In this document: piece after piece, positions 61,506 through 64,000 of the stretch
Layout: every line of letters starts with the position of its first letter
Numbering within the stretch: position 1 is the stretch's first letter
NCBI GenBank assembly: GCA_004519485.1
Contig: CP038108.1
Coordinates: 744,001 to 808,000 of the forward strand
Direction of reading: 5' to 3'
DNA from: Nannochloropsis oceanica
Taxonomy: Eukaryota; Sar; Eustigmatophyceae; Eustigmatales; Monodopsidaceae
Length of the DNA: 64,000 nucleotides
Notes under the pieces: generated by a model
What the model saw: only the letters and a program-made list of their open reading frames with translations
What the model was told of the DNA's origin: nothing
Databases searched by the model: none
Program-made: the position numbers and the translations under genes

Positions 61506-64000
61506 TCACTCCCTCAACTCCAGCTCTGCCAATGACCCAATTAACGACTCAGCTGAAATGCGCCTTGCCGTAGGAATCAGCGATTTATAAACATCATCAA
61601 GCCCCCTCAAATCGAAAGGCTCCCCCGTTCTCTCTGCCTCCACTATCAGCAGCTTCGCCTTCCTTTTCCCATGTTGCTGCTGCTGCTGTTGCTGCCCCTG
61701 CTGCTGCGGTATCACCACCGTCGCTCCCGCAAGCCCTACCAACCGTGCTAACGTGCTCCGAGAGAAATCAGGCACCATCTGGAAATCTCCTTGGAAGACC
61801 ACAGCATACTCAGCTAGGAAGCCTTCCCTCCCTTCTTCTCTCTGTTGCCTCACCGCCAACACGGCGTCCGACACCAAATACTCGTCTGAGGACCGGAGGG
61901 AGGCGATAGGATCTCCCGTTCGATCCAGCAATTCCAGGGAATCCCACAACCAGTTGACATCCACCACCGCCACCCCCTGCAGGAGTGCGTCCAGATATGC
62001 CGGTGTACGGCGTGGCACCAACGTGTTTCCCTGCCTCTCACACCGCATTACCAAATGAGTTATCCCTCCATCTCCTCCTCTTTCCCCTCCTCCTTCATTA
62101 CTCTCACTGTCCAGGACCAAGCCAAGTTCTTTAAGACGTAGTGTCCTCAGCTCCTGCACCTGCTCTTGGTTCCAACCCGAAAATGCCACAACCATACGAG
62201 GAGAAGGAGGAAGAGGAAGGGAAAGAACAACGGACATAGAACCCCCATCCCACGGCTCCTGCTGTTGCTGTTGCTCCTGCTGCTGCATGCTGCAAGGAGT
62301 AAAAGAAGTAAAATGAGAGGAGGTCGAGCGATAGGTCGATTCTCCACTCTCTCGTCCTTCTCGTCCTTCTCCTCCTCCCCCTCCTCCTCTCCCTCCTCCT
62401 CCTCCTCCTCCAGCTGCAGCCGCCGCCGCCTCTTGAGTAGGTGCCAACCCAAGTGCAGCAGTAATTTCAGCCAACTCTCTCCGTGCCTGGGTGTCAAGAT
62501 CAAGAGCGAAGCTAAAGCTCCCCCCCCCCTCCTCACCCTGGCCCTCCCTCAATTGGTCCATCACTCCTCTGTATACCTCGAGGCTGGTCTGGATCTGCTG
62601 GCGAGGTAGAGGGGTAGGGGAAGGAGGAGAAAAGAGACGAGGGGCACGTCCGTTGCAGTCGTTTTTCTTGTCTTCACCCTCCACTCGCGCGCTGCTTCTG
62701 CTACTGGTAGCAGCACCCCCCGTATGGTCTGAACCGCGATCGGTAGCAGCAACAGCACCGATCTGGGGAATAGTCAATGAACACTCAACAAATGCTCCTG
62801 TAGCAGCAGTAGCAAGAGGAGGATGAGATCGGGTAGGCGTCATCGTCGTTGTCATTGCTGCACCTGCAACCACTCTGTGCATGCCTCCAATCACAAACGA
62901 CCCTTCCCCTCCTCCCTCCCTATATCTTTCTCCTCCTTTTCTTCCTCCTGCCCCACCAAGTTCCCAAACAGCCCGTTCAGGCGACTGGGTCTCATATCCC
63001 ATCACCCCTTCGACCTGCCTGATCTCCTGCTTCTCCCACTGCTGCTGCTCAGGCTGTTTCTGTCCCTGCTCCTCAGGGTCGGTGGGAAGTATCACGAGGC
63101 CCCCCCCCCCTCCCTCAAATCCTCCTCCTTCTTCGTCTCCTCCTTCTCCCAAGCTGAAGCCCAGCGCTCCTGGTTCTTGCGTCTCATAAACCACCTTCTT
63201 TATATGCTTCTGCTTTTGCTGTTCTTGCTGCTGCTGCTGCTGCTGCTGATCGGGTGGAGTAGACAGAATGACCAGACCTGCAGGACTGCTCTGGCTGCCG
63301 GAGACAAATGGCTGTTGTGACTCCGGGATGATTCTTCCTCCACTTCCTCCCTCCTTTCCTCTTCTTCTTCCAACATTGAGAGGGGAGGACAGGCGAGAGG
63401 AGGTCTCTGCAGAGCTCTGACTCGATGAGGAGGAAGTGGGGGAGAGAGGGGAGGGGGAGGAGCGCTGTCGAATATGTAAGCTAGAAATGGACTCGTCAGA
63501 ACGCCCTTGATGGATGGAGGGAGCGCGGGGCAAGGGGGGTGGCATAGCAGCAAGAGCAGCAACAGCATCAAGAGCAGCAGCAGAAGAAGTAGCAGTGGCA
63601 GCTGTAGTAGTAGGAGCAGGCGATGATAGGCGTGGTGGTGGTGGCATCGGCATCGATTCCTCCTCAGGGCTGCTCCAACAATGACCATGATGACGGTGGG
63701 TCTGCGATTCATCCTCTCCTTCCCTCCCTTCCTCGTCCTTGCATTCGTGCTGATAGCAGGCATCAGCTAAAAGATCCTCGGACATGTAAGATAAGGCTTG
63801 GGAAGGAAATTTGTGGGCGCTTATTAAGGGAGTAGGAGGGTAGCCATAGAGGGAGGGGAGCTGAGATTGAAGGGGGGGAGAGGGAGGAGAAAGAGAGGCA
63901 GCAGCAACAGGGTGGAAATGCTGTAACTGACGACGTCCTGCCGCTGCTGCTGCTGCTGCTGCTGCCGCTGCTGCTGCTTCCTCATGTTCATCTTTCGCAT
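61506..64000 (-). CDS. Tandem-BRCT protein with S/T-Q repeats (5' end beyond window)
   Basis: The frame is open from the stop at 61506 to the right edge; the first ATG inside the window is 63785, but the same phase continues upstream through a polyAla run, so the start probably lies outside. Counting from 63785, the C-terminal region contains BRCT1 (MVVAFSGWNQEQV, ITHLVM, VAVVDVNWLWDSLEL) and BRCT2 (YAVVFQGDFQMVPDFSR, LVGLAGATVVI, ending ISAESLIGSL). Upstream are disordered Ser/Gln/Gly stretches with repeated E(S/T)Q motifs. A terminal BRCT pair after S/T-Q-rich sequence is typical of damage-response adaptors such as MDC1, BRCA1, PTIP or Rtt107. The exact orthologue is not clear. Confidence 0.82.
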   Translation of the reverse strand, partial: AKDEHEEAAAAAAAAAAAAAGRRQLQHFHPVAAASLSPPSPPLQSQLPSLYGYPPTPLISAHKFPSQALSYMSEDLLADACYQHECKDEEGREGEDESQTHRHHGHCWSSPEEESMPMPPPPRLSSPAPTTTAATATSSAAALDAVAALAAMPPPLPRAPSIHQGRSDESISSLHIRQRSSPSPLSPTSSSSSQSSAETSSRLSSPLNVGRRRGKEGGSGGRIIPESQQPFVSGSQSSPAGLVILSTPPDQQQQQQQQEQQKQKHIKKVVYETQEPGALGFSLGEGGDEEGGGFEGGGGGLVILPTDPEEQGQKQPEQQQWEKQEIRQVEGVMGYETQSPERAVWELGGAGGRKGGERYREGGGEGSFVIGGMHRVVAGAAMTTTMTPTRSHPPLATAATGAFVECSLTIPQIGAVAATDRGSDHTGGAATSSRSSARVEGEDKKNDCNGRAPRLFSPPSPTPLPRQQIQTSLEVYRGVMDQLREGQGEEGGGSFSFALDLDTQARRELAEITAALGLAPTQEAAAAAAGGGGGGGRGGGGGGEGREGRESGESTYRSTSSHFTSFTPCSMQQQEQQQQQEPWDGGSMSVVLSLPLPPSPRMVVAFSGWNQEQVQELRTLRLKELGLVLDSESNEGGGERGGDGGITHLVMRCERQGNTLVPRRTPAYLDALLQGVAVVDVNWLWDSLELLDRTGDPIASLRSSDEYLVSDAVLAVRQQREEGREGFLAEYAVVFQGDFQMVPDFSRSTLARLVGLAGATVVIPQQQGQQQQQQQHGKRKAKLLIVEAERTGEPFDLRGLDDVYKSLIPTARRISAESLIGSLAELELRE

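Noticed and set aside
1-64000. Virus-derived or mobile elements, CRISPR arrays
   Set aside because: No reverse transcriptase, integrase, transposase or capsid-type signature, no long terminal or inverted repeats, and only simple tandem repeats were seen.

Overview
This is a gene-dense stretch of eukaryotic nuclear DNA, most likely from a stramenopile alga with a red-derived secondary plastid. Three proteins begin with a hydrophobic leader ending in an Ala/Gln/Gly-Phe type site (TSAF, TTAF, AQGF), the usual form of bipartite plastid targeting in heterokonts. About 21 genes in 64 kb, few and short introns, GC a little over half, and abundant CT/CCCT/GTT/CAG microsatellites resemble eustigmatophytes such as Nannochloropsis/Microchloropsis or Vischeria. 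The genus cannot be settled from this window, and an intact intraflagellar-transport gene would be unexpected in a strictly non-motile species.

Layout, left to right: DNA2 nuclease-helicase (-, runs off the left edge), SMC2 condensin (+), importin alpha (-), IFT56 (-), an NTF2-like protein (+), an acidic RanBP2-zinc-finger protein (-), a polytopic membrane protein with weak likeness to PTS EIIC (+), ribosomal protein L9 (-), a plastid PAO-like Rieske oxygenase (+), plastid pyruvate kinase (-), TXNDC9/phosducin-like 3 (+), a beta-trefoil plus Sec14 fusion (-), ALG10 glucosyltransferase (+), UTP13 (-), a large WD40-type protein (+), U2A' with a C-terminal SAP domain (-), XAP5/FAM50 (-), RAD9 (-), a long-chain prenyl diphosphate synthase (+), an ABCC transporter (+), and a tandem-BRCT protein (-, open to the right edge).

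There is no operon logic; the genes are housekeeping genes of chromosome maintenance (DNA2, SMC2, RAD9, BRCT protein), RNA and ribosome biogenesis (U2A', XAP5, UTP13, RPL9), protein traffic and modification (importin alpha, ALG10, TXNDC9), plastid metabolism and cilia. The strongest organisational signal is strand alternation: 16 of 20 neighbouring pairs are head-to-head or tail-to-tail, giving eight divergent pairs. Sixteen introns were placed by reading frame, splice sites and family conservation; many follow very short first exons, and six begin GTACGT.

Low-complexity tracts are inserted even into conserved domains (polyQ in the DNA2 nuclease core, acidic loops in RAD9). No virus-derived element, transposon, CRISPR array, tRNA or rRNA gene was recognised. 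The observations most worth a second look are the beta-trefoil/Sec14 fusion and its intron with complementary repeat arrays at both ends, the DNA2 polyQ insert, the U2A'-SAP fusion, the S/T-Q repeats of the BRCT protein, the EIIC-like membrane protein and IFT56.
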